In this document: positions 12,777 through 22,905 of the stretch, in pieces
How the letters are laid out: each line of letters starts with the position of its first letter
Position numbering within the stretch: the first letter of the stretch is position 1
Notes under the pieces: generated by a model
Database searches by the model: none
Told to the model about the DNA's origin: nothing
Seen by the model: only the letters and a program-made list of their open reading frames with translations
DNA from: Galaxea fascicularis
Taxonomy: Eukaryota; Cnidaria; Anthozoa; Scleractinia; Euphylliidae
NCBI GenBank assembly: GCA_948470475.1
Contig: OX419345.1
Coordinates: 922,501 to 986,500 of the forward strand
Reading direction: 5' to 3'
DNA length: 64,000 nucleotides
Made by a program: the position numbers and the translations under genes

Positions 12777-13887
12777 ATTAGTAAATATCTGAAATGATCT
12801 CTGAACACAATATCATATGCATAAATCATTTAACTTTATTAGGGATATATTCCTTTTCGTCTATTACATTTACAGAAACATAAATCATCATATATAAGTC
12901 TTCTTGTAAATAGTTCCCTTTTTTCTCTCTTTTGGTAGAATATTACAGCTTTTGGCTCTGATCGCATTGTGTCTGGTAGACCACGAGGAGCCAGAACCAA
13001 CTAAATTTTTGTCCCAGGATTAATTGGATTTATTTTTTTACACCAGAAGTCGTTGACAGGTCGGTTTGAACATAAAAAGGACCGCTTGAAAGATTAAGAT
13101 ACTTTGTTTCCTACAAAGCATTAACACCTCCGTGCCTTGATGACAGATCTTACGGCCGGCCTGGAAATGTGTATGTCACAACGTTTTCTCGTGTGATAAT
13201 GCGGGAGATCGAAAAATTCGCAGCTTGTGCTAAACAATCGTCTCAGTTTTCCTCCAAAAACAGAAAAAGGAAACAGGTTGAGCTATTTTGTTGAGAAGGA
13301 AAATCAAACCGATACAATGTACACATAATCGTAACTGATCTTATCGTTCCTCAGTGAAAGGAACGTTACATGTAACGCAATTAGTAAGTACAGTACAAGT
13401 GAAATGACGGAAGTTTCACGCACTACGCGATCTTTTTACACTAGTATGTATTTTATGCATACGCCTATATAAGGTATGTATGGTTCTTACATTACTGCTT
13501 TTGTGATATGCAATGATGCTAACGCAAACAAAATTAATAATTTCAGTCTGGTTTTAACTATCCCACGTTCGGCTGGTTCGGTTGTAGTTAATATGGTTAC
13601 TGATAAGCATATTTCAAGGACGCCAGATTCAAAGTTTGCGCGGCATTTCGATCGAGTTCTCGTAGTGATAGTAGTCGAGATGCTGTTTGAAGCACTACAG
13701 CAACCGCCTTGATCCAGTAAAAGGGATGGTAAGTGAACTCAACTGATGAGGAAATATGTAGTTCATGATCACGAACGGTTCCTTTCTGCTAACTAAACGA
13801 TGGAAACGACAATCCAACTCTTGGTCTTTGTGGCGCATTGGTTGTCCAACGCCAATTGAATAATCAGGGCAACTTGCAATCGAATAG

Positions 13888-14262
13888 CGCTTCCTTTGGA
13901 AGAAAAATAGTCATTGTGCGATCACCGGCCTCTCAAGAAATGGCGCAAATTTCTTGGACACGACCATCGCTGGAAAGGAGCCGAACGAAGCCAAGGACAC
14001 GATCAGGGAACTTCAAGACTTCCTTTATACATCTGACCACCAAAGACCCACATCTAACAGCGCCCCCATGAAATCGGCAAAGTCGACCAAGAGAAAGAAG
14101 GAGAGGCTTAGTCAAAAAAGCGCAGGGGAAATTCTCCGATCAATGGAAGACGTCTGTAGGAGGCATAAGAACACTGTGAAGGACATTGCATTTAATGAGC
14201 TTATCTCCTCTCTCGCCGATGTGATTTTCCGCGGAATAACGTTAGGTGTAGATAATATCTAA
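13888..14262 (+). CDS. Unrecognised open frame, possible terminal exon or relic
   Basis: This frame stays open from just after an in-frame TAG (13885-13887) to a TAA at 14260-14262, about 124 codons, with no ATG before residue ~60. The peptide is hydrophilic (ERLSQKSAGEILRSMEDVC and similar) with ordinary amino-acid composition. It could be the last exon of an unseen gene, a gene relic, or chance. I do not recognise a family. Confidence 0.25.
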   Translation, partial: RFLWKKNSHCAITGLSRNGANFLDTTIAGKEPNEAKDTIRELQDFLYTSDHQRPTSNSAPMKSAKSTKRKKERLSQKSAGEILRSMEDVCRRHKNTVKDIAFNELISSLADVIFRGITLGVDNI

Positions 14263-14352
14263 AAGGCCTATAGAGCTAGAAACTCACCTTTTCTTCTCAG
14301 TGATCATGACCTCTGGAGAATTCAATAAGATTGCACTCGCCGCTTAAAAAGA

Positions 14353-14633
14353 CTACAATAACATGTGGATCTTGGCCCGGTATCCAAAGTACTGCCCTGG
14401 ACCTTCCATCTTTCTTGGCCTCTTCTTTTTTAGTGTCATAAAGAACGTATTTTATACCCAAAAAAATTCAATCTCCTACTTAGTGTAGGTAGACTCCACG
14501 CATATAAAGGGTAGTTCCGAGAAGCAAAATTTAGTATTTCTTGTCTAGAAAAATTTGCGAAAACATAGCGCTCAAGATCGCTCCTCGATTGCTCGTCCTT
14601 CTCCCATACCGAGCTACGTAAGCGAGCCGCCAT
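14353..14633 (-). pseudogene. Relic of a cnidarian integrase-core-like gene, N-terminal part
   Basis: Reading starts at ATG 14633 (MAARLRSS). It gives a helix-turn-helix-like segment with SLPTLSRRLNFFG, then shifts frame near 14458. It later continues as EGPGQYFGYRAKIHML before a TAG at 14355-14353. The pattern (TL-x-RRL, then about 30 residues to GPG-x-x-x-GYRA) matches, from memory, the start of single-exon integrase-catalytic-domain proteins common in cnidarian genomes. At least two frame disruptions and the stop mean it is not functional. The catalytic domain itself is absent here. Confidence 0.5.
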
Positions 14634-16954
14634 TTTGAAAATGAGGAAACCACTGACCTTAGGTGTCACGGGCTAACACAAACATATTTACGCATTTACG
14701 TGCATTTCTTTTTGAAAAACAAAAAAAAATACATCCTGCCTAGCATTATCACAGTAAATTTAAATGTTTTTGGATTGCATTTGCACTCACGGGTATCTTT
14801 TTTTATGTTAAAAAAGCTATAAGTATATATTTACTTTTTTCAATTTTGTTTTTTCTAATTCATTTTATTTTTTCTTTTTATTTATTTTTAATTTGCGATT
14901 TTATTTTTTATTTCTGCTTATTTTTATTTATTTAATTATTTGTATTTTTACACTTTGCTTTAATTTTATTTAATCTTTTTCTCTTCTTTATTCTTTTTTT
15001 CTCTCTGTTCTTTCAGATTATGTACATTATTATTATCACTAAAATTTCCCAGTTTTTTTTTCAAATCTTCACATGTCTTAAACTTCCTATGATAACGATA
15101 GGCCACCTTCATGTACGTGCGCTTACTCACACGGTGCAAGTAGAGGCTCGCGTGTGCATCATTCAAAAATGCGAAACTGTTAGTCGTCAGGGTACAGCGC
15201 CCCAAACCCGGCAGTACCGCTACCGGCCAGTTTAAAATGTACAATAGTCTCCGAGAGCCCGTTGTCTGCATTTCCAGCAAAGCTCGGTTCAAGGCCTTTC
15301 AGTTCTCTTCCCCATTTACCTATTTACTCTTTCAGCGGACCGAACATAAGCTATTTCACGGCAGCTTGTGCCGCTCGTCCAAAATTTCCGCGTTGACGCA
15401 CGAGATGATTTCTGGGTACGTAACTCCTTGGTGAAGTCGGCATGCAAGTCCGCCAATTCTTATTTCATCTATGTTTTGCATAAGCGTCGAGTCATCCAGT
15501 CCTAGTGGCAAAATACTGTACCCACCGCATTACTTGCAAAGCAAAACACGCCAAGATTACCTATTAAGCATGCATGAGCATGCATCAGCTTCTCTATTGC
15601 GTTTAAAATAGTTAAAATGGCAATACGCATGCGCACGTAGTAATACGCATGCGCAAGTAGTAAATGCGCACCACATGGATGACAAAATGACTAAAACTTA
15701 CTTAATGTTTAAATAGAAATTTTTCATCCATAGTTTGATAGGTAGGACCGGTACTTTGCTGCGCGTTTGGAGTGGGATTGTCACGAATGGTTTAGGGGCC
15801 GACACATCTCTCCCTCACTGGCTGTCATGGGATGACAGAATATTCACTCGGGTGTGCGGGGTGCTGGGCTCAGTTGGTATAAGCGATCCCCGGGCCGAAA
15901 TCTCGGGGTTAATCGTCAGGGTACAGCGCTCCAAACACGGAGGTACCGCTACCGACTGAGTTTTTTTTTTTTTTTTTTTTTTTTCTTTAAAGCTTGTTTT
16001 TGTTTCTCATAGGCCAACTTCACCAAGAGAGTTTTCCCTTCATCGATAATCGCTAAAGACTGACACGTAACGTATCCGTTTTCATACCTTTAACCTCCAA
16101 AAGCCTTGGAGTGATCATCACATTTAAATAGAATTTTATGACGAGAATTAAGGACAGGATCGTCCTATAGCAATTGTGTAGGGGACCACAGTCAAATAAC
16201 AATTTAAATTTTGATGTAGCGATTTAAAGGGTTAATACACCACATATACATCAGCAGTTTATTTGAACCGTCGCCTAAATGAGACTCCACTGCAATGGCT
16301 GCCGGGTCGCCAGGGACCCATATACTGTAATGATGCGGCACCGTTACTGCTTGAAGAATTTTAGCCGGTGAAAGTTGAAATGCACCGCGCTGTTACTGTC
16401 AAACGCTTAGCGTGTTGCTCGAACTTAACTTTAGCACCCAATCAATTCGGCAGAGCTCTCGATATGGCGTAGATATGGTTGTTTTTTTTAGTGGATTTGG
16501 ACCTTCCCGCCATTTATAATATTTCTACTGCAATGCATGCTGGGAAATAACGAGAATTTTTGACAGCGCCTATTCCTTTACTGAATTTTTTCACATATAA
16601 ACTAAGTCTACAGCCACTCCGACCTACCGCCAAGAGTTCCTGCTTTTGGTGATGTTCAGTACTCACAAACTCTAAAATATGTGGCGGTAGGTCAAGAAAT
16701 TCATCAATAGTCGAGTCCCAAAGGTACTAAGTGTCTGACCGGCCAAATTCCCAGTTTTGTCGAGTAACAAGCCAAATTCGACAACAAAGTACATCACCTT
16801 TCTCGGTTCTTTGAGAGAGTGGACTCTTAGCTACCGTCACGCTTAATGATGCTCATCAGGCAGGCACTACAGCTGAAAAATGGCTGTAAACCTAGCAAAA
16901 ATCGCAAGCAAACCCAACTTACGCCGTTCTTGTAGCTCTGCGGATGAAAAATAG
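14634..16954. other. Non-coding, AT-rich, with a dispersed repeat pair
   Basis: No gene was recognised. It includes a T/A-rich tract at about 14700-15010 and two direct copies of a roughly 50-bp segment at 15180-15230 and 15909-15960, the second followed by a T-rich tail to 15984. A SINE- or LINE-tail-like origin is possible. Confidence 0.45.
15909..15984 (+). repeat. Dispersed repeat 3' end with T-rich tail
   Basis: The segment around GTCAGGGTACAGCGC is repeated in direct orientation at 15180-15230 with a few substitutions. Here it ends in a run of more than 20 T. This looks like the 3' end of a retroposed element. The family is not identified. Confidence 0.45.
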
Positions 16955-17449
16955 CTACGTCATAATGACGTTTTCAGAAACCTTGAGCCTCCAGTGCGTT
17001 AGGACAGCACCACTTTCCATGGTAGTTTCAAATAAAGAGTCACGAAATGCTATGGATCGTTTTTGGCGGAAAATCATTTCGAGAACGCAAAAACTGCTGG
17101 TAGTCAATCTGTTAAACAAAATTAATCTACCTATTGAATGTCTGAGACATCTGAATATCAATATGAAAGCTGTTCTTGATAACAGCCGAACCCCTCTGGC
17201 ATTCGAAGTCCCATTAGAAAACGCTATTTGTGCACCCCATTCTTCTCTCCACCGAGACTCCCTTTCTTTGCAGGAATGTGTTTCTTGTAAAAATATCAAG
17301 TCGGCTTTTTGTTTTCTGTACCAAGAGAACATTGCTCGACGCTTTTTGAAGTTACTAAGGCCTCTCACGTTAAAAGATATTAGCTTGATGTTATCAGGCT
17401 TTGAATTGAGTTTATGGCTCATTTTCAGAATTTCTAATGCACCTATCAA
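16955..17449 (-). pseudogene. L1/Tx1-type LINE, ORF2 endonuclease fragment
   Basis: The minus-strand frame opens with IKLISFNVRGLSNFKKRR and AMFSWYRKQKADLIFLQETH. This is the hallmark N-terminus of the exonuclease-endonuclease-phosphatase nuclease that opens ORF2 of L1-type non-LTR retrotransposons. Similarity fades after about residue 95 and the frame then encodes unrelated sequence, which indicates frameshifts. No reverse transcriptase follows. It is a dead 5' fragment, in the same orientation as the ORF1 piece at 18108-18370. Confidence 0.75.
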
Positions 17450-17690
17450 TGTTTAGACGGAGAGGGGGGGGGGTACGGGCAAAGATGTGGCATTTGAACA
17501 CTTCTGTTGTCCCCTCTCTGGGGAATTTGACCACTTGTACTAATTAAAGTTCAAATATTATAAAGGATTGTTAAACTATTTCCAGTCCCAAGGGTCGGGA
17601 ATTTGACCAAAAAATTGCAAGAAAATTCAAATGACGCACCTTTGCCCGTACCCCCCCCCCCCTCTCCGTCTAAACATTGATAGGTGCATA
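17440..17690. repeat. Long inverted repeat with G-rich ends
   Basis: About 50 bp starting CACCTATCAATGTTTAGACG and running through a G10 tract and TACGGGCAAAG is repeated inverted at 17636-17690 (C-rich tract). About 150 bp lies between. It sits at the edge of the LINE endonuclease fragment, so it probably inserted between LINE ORF1 and ORF2. Confidence 0.75.
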
Positions 17691-18107
17691 AGTTGTTGTT
17701 TGCCTATAAAAGAAATACATAAATACCTAAAATAATTATGTACAGTGCTTTCTTTTTATAACATAACCGTAGTCTACACAAATAAGCTTCAACCAGATGA
17801 GATGAGTGTGTGTACAAACAATCAAAGCCGGAAATATCAAGGCAGTAACTTATGATTAAAATAGGAAACACATCACAAACGAACCACAACACACATAAAC
17901 ACAATACATAAAATAACGAAAGCGCACTTACCATTGTGGTTGAGACACGCTTTCGCCGAGATCTCCTCAGTAAAAACAAAATACGACATGCATAAATTAA
18001 AGGAAAAAAAAAGTTCATAGTTTGAAATTACGACACTAAATTAACCAGAATCAAATCACGAGTTCAGCGTGTCTTCAAACTAATCAGTACGGCCAATTTG
18101 AAGGATT

Positions 18108-18370
18108 TCAATTTTGAAGACGCAGTTTCTTTATATAAATTTGGGCTGGTACCGACCAGGGAATAAACGCGAAGTCCATTCCTCCCCTTGCTTTAATTTC
18201 GCTTAAATGATCCTTTCTCAATTTAGCTCTGTGTTTACGAACAGACCTGGAGACATCATCTGAAATAAAGATTTGACAATCATGGAAGGCATTGTCTTTC
18301 AACTTGCTGGAGGCGGCCTTGAGAATCCTGCTCTTATCGGTATATCGAAGACGATAAACGTGAATAGGCC
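18108..18370 (-). pseudogene. L1/Tx1-type LINE, ORF1 fragment (RRM/C-terminal part)
   Basis: Minus-strand translation gives RPIHVYRLRYTDKSRIL, then IFISDDVSRSVRKHRAKLRK and FAFIPWSVPAQIY. This matches the RRM-like and C-terminal nucleic-acid-binding region of ORF1 proteins of L1-like LINEs. It belongs with the endonuclease fragment at 16955-17449 on the same strand; the foldback at 17440-17690 lies between them. It is a remnant with no complete ORF1. Confidence 0.6.
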
Positions 18371-18607
18371 TTGGTTAGTCTTTCAAGGGAGCTGAGTCCT
18401 CTAAAGGTCATCGATTCTTCTTCTTTGTCTTTCTAATTTACTATCATCATCCTCTACTTAACTTCCCATCTGCATATAATAATGATAACTCCTCTGTCCT
18501 CGTTTATTTAGAAACGTTATCTACAGGAAGCGTATATATTTTTAGAATGCTCTCGTACTATACAGTTTAGGTACTGCTTCCTTTGGGCTCGAGGCAGTTA
18601 CTGTATA

Positions 18608-19283
18608 TGTTACGAGTTCGATTGTGTTGATGAGTGAGAAGTGGATTGTTTGTAGACTAAACAGAACGCAGGGTTGTCGGAACAGCAACAAGGTTATTTA
18701 TTCCAAACGAAAGTAGTAAACTCCGCACAAGACTTCACAATAAGCTCACTCTAGGCTTGTAAAATCACACTCGACCTCCGTCACACTTCAATACTCACGG
18801 CCTCTGCCAAATGTATACACGACCTCTGTCACACTTCAATAAACACGGCCTCCGCCAACTGTATAAACGACCTCTGTCACACTTCAATAAACACGGCCTC
18901 CGCCAAATGTATAAACGACCTCTGACACACTTCAATAAACACGGCCTCCGCCAACTGTATACACGACCTCCGTCAACTTCAATAAACACGGCCTCCGCCA
19001 ACTACTCTCAGCTCTCAGCTCTCAGACTTACTTCAACAAACACACTGCTTAGAAAAACTCTAAAGCTACACCGACCGGCTTATATACTCCACACAATAAA
19101 ATTCTAGAACTTTCCAACTCAGCTAAATAAAGAAACATTACAATAAGAACTATTTACAGCTACTACGCAAACGGCTTAAAAATAGAATTACGGAATCACG
19201 ATGATTCAGCACTAATTAAATATGCAGAACATTCTAGACACTTCCAGACAGTAACGCGAGTCACGCAATAATTTTTCGTAACA
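18608..19283 (-). repeat. 3' LTR of the gypsy element (676 bp)
   Basis: Bounded by TGTTACGAG and TTCGTAACA on plus. It holds five 48-bp tandem units (18772-19003), one more than the other LTR. On minus, an AATAAA lies at 18702-18697 and could serve as the polyadenylation signal. Confidence 0.95.
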
Positions 19284-19373
19284 TAACCCCCTCTCGAGAA
19301 GAAATTTTCTTAAATTTCTACTAACAACGAAAAATTACTTAAGTGATACTAAGATAAGATTGTCCAATGTCTC

Positions 19374-22300
19374 TCAAGTTATTCCAGCATCTGACGAGGG
19401 TGTAAACACCTCTGCTCTTTGCTCATCAGTAAGGTTATCTCCAGTGGCCACATCTTTGATTGACTCTTTAGCAACATATCCACCAATCTCCAGAAAATCA
19501 ACATCGTCTACAGGATCTACTGCTTCTAACTCACTTTTAACGTCGTCGTTTTTACGATTACCAATGTTCTCTTCAACAGCCACTGCTCCTACGGGTACTG
19601 GATTCTCTCGCTCAAAATATTTCTTCAGTAAATTGGCCTGGTAAACTTTCTCCTTTCCTTTAACACGTACTTTATAATCGTTGAGACCCACTACAGCACT
19701 AACCTCAAATGGACCTTTCCACTGCATTAGAAGCTTGTTATGGTCAGTCGGTAGCAGCACTAACACTTTATCTCCTGGTACAAACTTCCTAACTTTAGTC
19801 TTGCGATCGTAGTAATGCTTGCCTTTAACTTGGGCTTTCTGAAGCTCGGTGTGCGCAAGCTTGAGGGTATCTTCTAGCTTCTCGCGTAGCTCAAACACAT
19901 ACTGGTAGCTGTTCTTCACTTCAGGTTCCTCCAGCTCTTTCGTCCACAGCTCTTTAAGGATAAACATCGGCCCTCTGACGGCTCTTCCATACAGCAACTC
20001 AAACGGTGAAAAACCAGTAGACTCTTGAGGGACTTCACGATATGCAAACAATAACGGGTTAATATAACGGTGCCACTGCCTCGGCTGCTCGCTACACAAT
20101 CTCTTCAGCATAGTTTTCATAGTTCCATTGAACTTTTCCGTGAGGCCATTACACATAGGGTGATAAGGTGTCGTAGTGAGCTGTTTAATACTCAACAGCC
20201 GCGTCACTTCTTTCATACACTCCGATACAAACTGCGTACCGAGGTCACTCAAAATTTCTTCAGGCACTCCCAAACGACTAAAAATATCCACCAATGCTTC
20301 TGCGACAGTTTCCGTGTCAATGTTCTTGAGCGGAACAGCTTCAGGATAACGGGTTGCAAAGTCGACCAATGTCAATATATATCTGTGACCGTCTTCACTC
20401 GGCGGACTAATGGGACCAACCAGATCGATTGCTACTCTCTTGAATGGCTTGTCAATTAATGGCATCTTCTCCAGGGGAACCTTCGGTACGGAACCCTTGT
20501 TAACTGTCTTCTGACATACATCACAGGACTTGCAATAACGAGTCACGTCCCCTTGAATACCCGGCCAATAGAATGCACTTTGAATCTTATCTGCCGTTTT
20601 CTTTATTCCCATATGACCTCCCATGATCGATCCGTGCGCTATTTCCATTATTCGGTTTCTCAACTGCACAGGAACCATAACTTGCTTCAGGGGTTTACCA
20701 CCATTCACATAGGGGTGCTTGTAAACACGGTAAAGAACTCCACCTTTTACTTCAAATGACTTCTCGGCCTGGCCTCTCACAACTACATCATCTTGCTCCC
20801 AATATTTCTGTAAGCTCTCGTCATCACGTTGCATTTGTTTAAGCTTTTCTCTATCAACGACAGGGCTTTCTTTGGTATCCGGTACCTTTAGCGGGATGTG
20901 TTCTCCGGCCTTCTTTGCTTGACTTCTCGTTGTTACTGCACACGCCTCTTGCACATGATCTTGCCAGCTTGGATCTGGGTCGTCAGCAGCTCTCGCGCCC
21001 GGCACATTACCAACAATTAAATCATAAACCGCATCAGGGAGACATTGCGCTTCCACTTCGCCCTTGAGATAGGGTGTGTCAACCTCAATCTTCGCAATGG
21101 GCACTTTCCTTGCTGTGTTGTCGATGAGCAGCATAACGTTAAAGTCGCCAGTGTACTGATCCTCGGACACAAGATCCTTCTTTACAACTATTCCACTACA
21201 ACCAGTGTCTCTCAGGACATCAACGGATTTCTCTCCAACTCTTCCTTTCACGACGGGCATTTTACTTCTTACTCCAGACAACGGTTCAACACAGGCACTA
21301 CTCAGCAACGGAATCTTCTTACCACAAGCCAACACAAGCTTATCATCTTGGATACAGGACTTAACTTCTTCTGCTGAAGGTTTAACTTCTGGTGGCTGAA
21401 CTAAACAACTAGCACTTACTTGACCACGTTGTACAGGGAACCCATCCCTACTTTGTCCTCCTAGCCTTCTTGTACTTGAGCGACAATTTCTAGCTTCATG
21501 TCCCTGCTTGCCACACAGAAAACGTCTTTTTATCACGGTTGGGCAGTTGATAGCTCTATGACCGCGAGCGTTACACTTAAAGCACTGGAGGGGTGTTGTA
21601 TTAAACTGTGTGTTCTTGGGTTCGTCCCTCTCAGACTGTACTGCCGGCTTCCTGCTCACTGGGCTGAATAAATGCTTGCCATGAGCCTCTAAGTACTGGT
21701 CAGCGATTTTTGCAATCTTCGCCAGGGTTTCAGGTGCCCTTTCTCGTAGATGAATGGCCAGATCTTTAGGGCAGGAATCAATAAACTGTTCCTTCACGAT
21801 TAAATCCTTTAGGCCCTCAAAGGTTCGCTCAGTATCTGAAAGCTCTAGCCACCGTAACAGGTATCTGTCCAATCGCACAATAAATTGCTCCGGACTTTCA
21901 TCAACTTCCGGTTTAGATGCTCTGAATTTGCGACGATAGCCGTCTTCTGTGAGGTCATATCTCTTCATCAACGCGATCTTCACTCTATCGTAGTCCTTAG
22001 CTGCTGCTTCAGATAGACGTGAGTACACTTCAAGTGCTCGACCGGATAACAGAGCACTGAGCTTCGATGCCCATCCATCTTTTTTCCACTTAGCTGTCTC
22101 AGCAAATCTCTCAAACCTCTGTAGATACGCGTCTAAATCATCTTTACCATCCACAAACGCTGGAAGTTTCGGCGCTTTAGCTCGGTCCTCTCTATCACGT
22201 GGACGATCGTCAAGATTTCCTAACCGCGCAAGTTCTAATTCGTGCTCCCTTTTTGCAGCCTCGGCGGCCTCTTTCTGTTTCAGGATATCAGCTTCCATTT

Positions 22301-22736
22301 CCAATTTTCTCAGTTCTCGCTCTTGGCGTCTTGTTTCTCTCTCTTCATCATCTCTTCGGCGTCGTTCCTCTCTCTCTTCTTCTTCACGTCTCTGTCTTTC
22401 CTGTTTTTCTTCTTCAAGCTGTCTACGTCTCTCTTGTTTTTCTTCATCTTCGCGCCTTCTCTCATCATCTTCGCGCCTCCTTTGTTCTTCAAGTCTCTGG
22501 CGTTTTTCTTCTCTCTCGTCATCTTCGCGCCTCCTTTGTTCTTCAAGCTGCCTAAATTTCTCTTGTTTTTCTTCCTCCAGACGCTTTCTCTCATCATCCT
22601 CACGCCTTCTCTCCTCTTCCAACTTTTGACGCTTTTCTTCTCTCTCCTGTTCTAGCTTTTGTTGTTCACGCATAAATTCGAGAAGCTTTTCTCCTTCCAG
22701 TCCAAACTTTTCTCCAAGTTCAATAAATTTCTCCAT
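19374..22736 (-). CDS. Gag-protease-integrase polyprotein of gypsy element, no RT
   Basis: One unbroken 1120-codon ORF from ATG 22736. Order: a charged E/R/K helix of about 165 residues with repeated EEQRRREDDE blocks; a SCAN/capsid-like Gag region; two zinc knuckles (CFKCNARGHRAINC; the second reads FLCGKQGHEARNC and lacks its first cysteine); an aspartic protease (DTGCSG); then the integrase. The integrase has an HHCC finger, a DD35E core (D of VAIDLVG, D of SDLGTQF, E of NGLTEKFNG) and a GPF-type C-terminal module. The reading frame ends shortly after LTDEQRAE, where RT would be expected to begin in gypsy elements with integrase ahead of RT (Gmr1-type order). RT and RNase H are absent, apparently deleted. 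The encoded enzymes could still act in trans. Confidence 0.93.
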   Translation of the reverse strand: MEKFIELGEKFGLEGEKLLEFMREQQKLEQEREEKRQKLEEERRREDDERKRLEEEKQEKFRQLEEQRRREDDEREEKRQRLEEQRRREDDERRREDEEKQERRRQLEEEKQERQRREEEEREERRRRDDEERETRRQERELRKLEMEADILKQKEAAEAAKREHELELARLGNLDDRPRDREDRAKAPKLPAFVDGKDDLDAYLQRFERFAETAKWKKDGWASKLSALLSGRALEVYSRLSEAAAKDYDRVKIALMKRYDLTEDGYRRKFRASKPEVDESPEQFIVRLDRYLLRWLELSDTERTFEGLKDLIVKEQFIDSCPKDLAIHLRERAPETLAKIAKIADQYLEAHGKHLFSPVSRKPAVQSERDEPKNTQFNTTPLQCFKCNARGHRAINCPTVIKRRFLCGKQGHEARNCRSSTRRLGGQSRDGFPVQRGQVSASCLVQPPEVKPSAEEVKSCIQDDKLVLACGKKIPLLSSACVEPLSGVRSKMPVVKGRVGEKSVDVLRDTGCSGIVVKKDLVSEDQYTGDFNVMLLIDNTARKVPIAKIEVDTPYLKGEVEAQCLPDAVYDLIVGNVPGARAADDPDPSWQDHVQEACAVTTRSQAKKAGEHIPLKVPDTKESPVVDREKLKQMQRDDESLQKYWEQDDVVVRGQAEKSFEVKGGVLYRVYKHPYVNGGKPLKQVMVPVQLRNRIMEIAHGSIMGGHMGIKKTADKIQSAFYWPGIQGDVTRYCKSCDVCQKTVNKGSVPKVPLEKMPLIDKPFKRVAIDLVGPISPPSEDGHRYILTLVDFATRYPEAVPLKNIDTETVAEALVDIFSRLGVPEEILSDLGTQFVSECMKEVTRLLSIKQLTTTPYHPMCNGLTEKFNGTMKTMLKRLCSEQPRQWHRYINPLLFAYREVPQESTGFSPFELLYGRAVRGPMFILKELWTKELEEPEVKNSYQYVFELREKLEDTLKLAHTELQKAQVKGKHYYDRKTKVRKFVPGDKVLVLLPTDHNKLLMQWKGPFEVSAVVGLNDYKVRVKGKEKVYQANLLKKYFERENPVPVGAVAVEENIGNRKNDDVKSELEAVDPVDDVDFLEIGGYVAKESIKDVATGDNLTDEQRAEVFTPSSDAGIT

Positions 22737-22881
22737 CTCACAGCGTTAAAATTCCAATACTCTTTTACTCGTATTACTTGCTTTCACAGCACAGCTACTT
22801 TCTTCGAGTTGTGATCCTTTCCTGGTTAACGGTAGACAACAAACGATTCCTTGAATTCCACTCTTTAACTCACTCACTTCA

Positions 22882-22899
22882 CTCCCGGACAGGCCCCCA
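22882..22899 (-). promoter_or_regulatory. Primer-binding site of the gypsy element
   Basis: On minus the sequence TGGGGGCCTGTCCGGGAG starts one base inside the original LTR end (counting past the nested insertion). It has the TGG start expected for a tRNA 3'-end complement and resembles proline-tRNA-type sites. The tRNA identity is an inference. A 1.28-kb insertion now lies between it and the 5' LTR. Confidence 0.65.
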
Positions 22900-22905
22900 A
22901 TGTTA

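Larger units (their letters stand above)
11395..13887. other. Non-coding stretch with low-complexity and palindromic repeats
   Basis: I saw no gene here. It contains a poly-G run near 11418, a palindromic element at 12327-12423 and a pyrimidine-rich tandem array at 12577-12776. The rest is unremarkable AT-rich sequence. Confidence 0.5.

Noticed and set aside
12483..12797. Proline/serine-rich plus-strand frames
   Set aside because: They translate a pyrimidine tandem repeat and have no coding signature.
16944..17456. 170-codon plus-strand frame
   Set aside because: It is the antisense shadow of the LINE endonuclease fragment.
17704..18018. 104-codon hydrophobic minus-strand frame
   Set aside because: It lies between LINE ORF1 and ORF2 remnants, has no recognised motif, and is likely untranslated LINE sequence.
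22199..22655. Leu/Phe-rich plus-strand frames resembling a membrane protein
   Set aside because: They are antisense to the E/R/K-rich helix of Gag; the hydrophobic look is an artefact of GAA/GAG codons read backwards.
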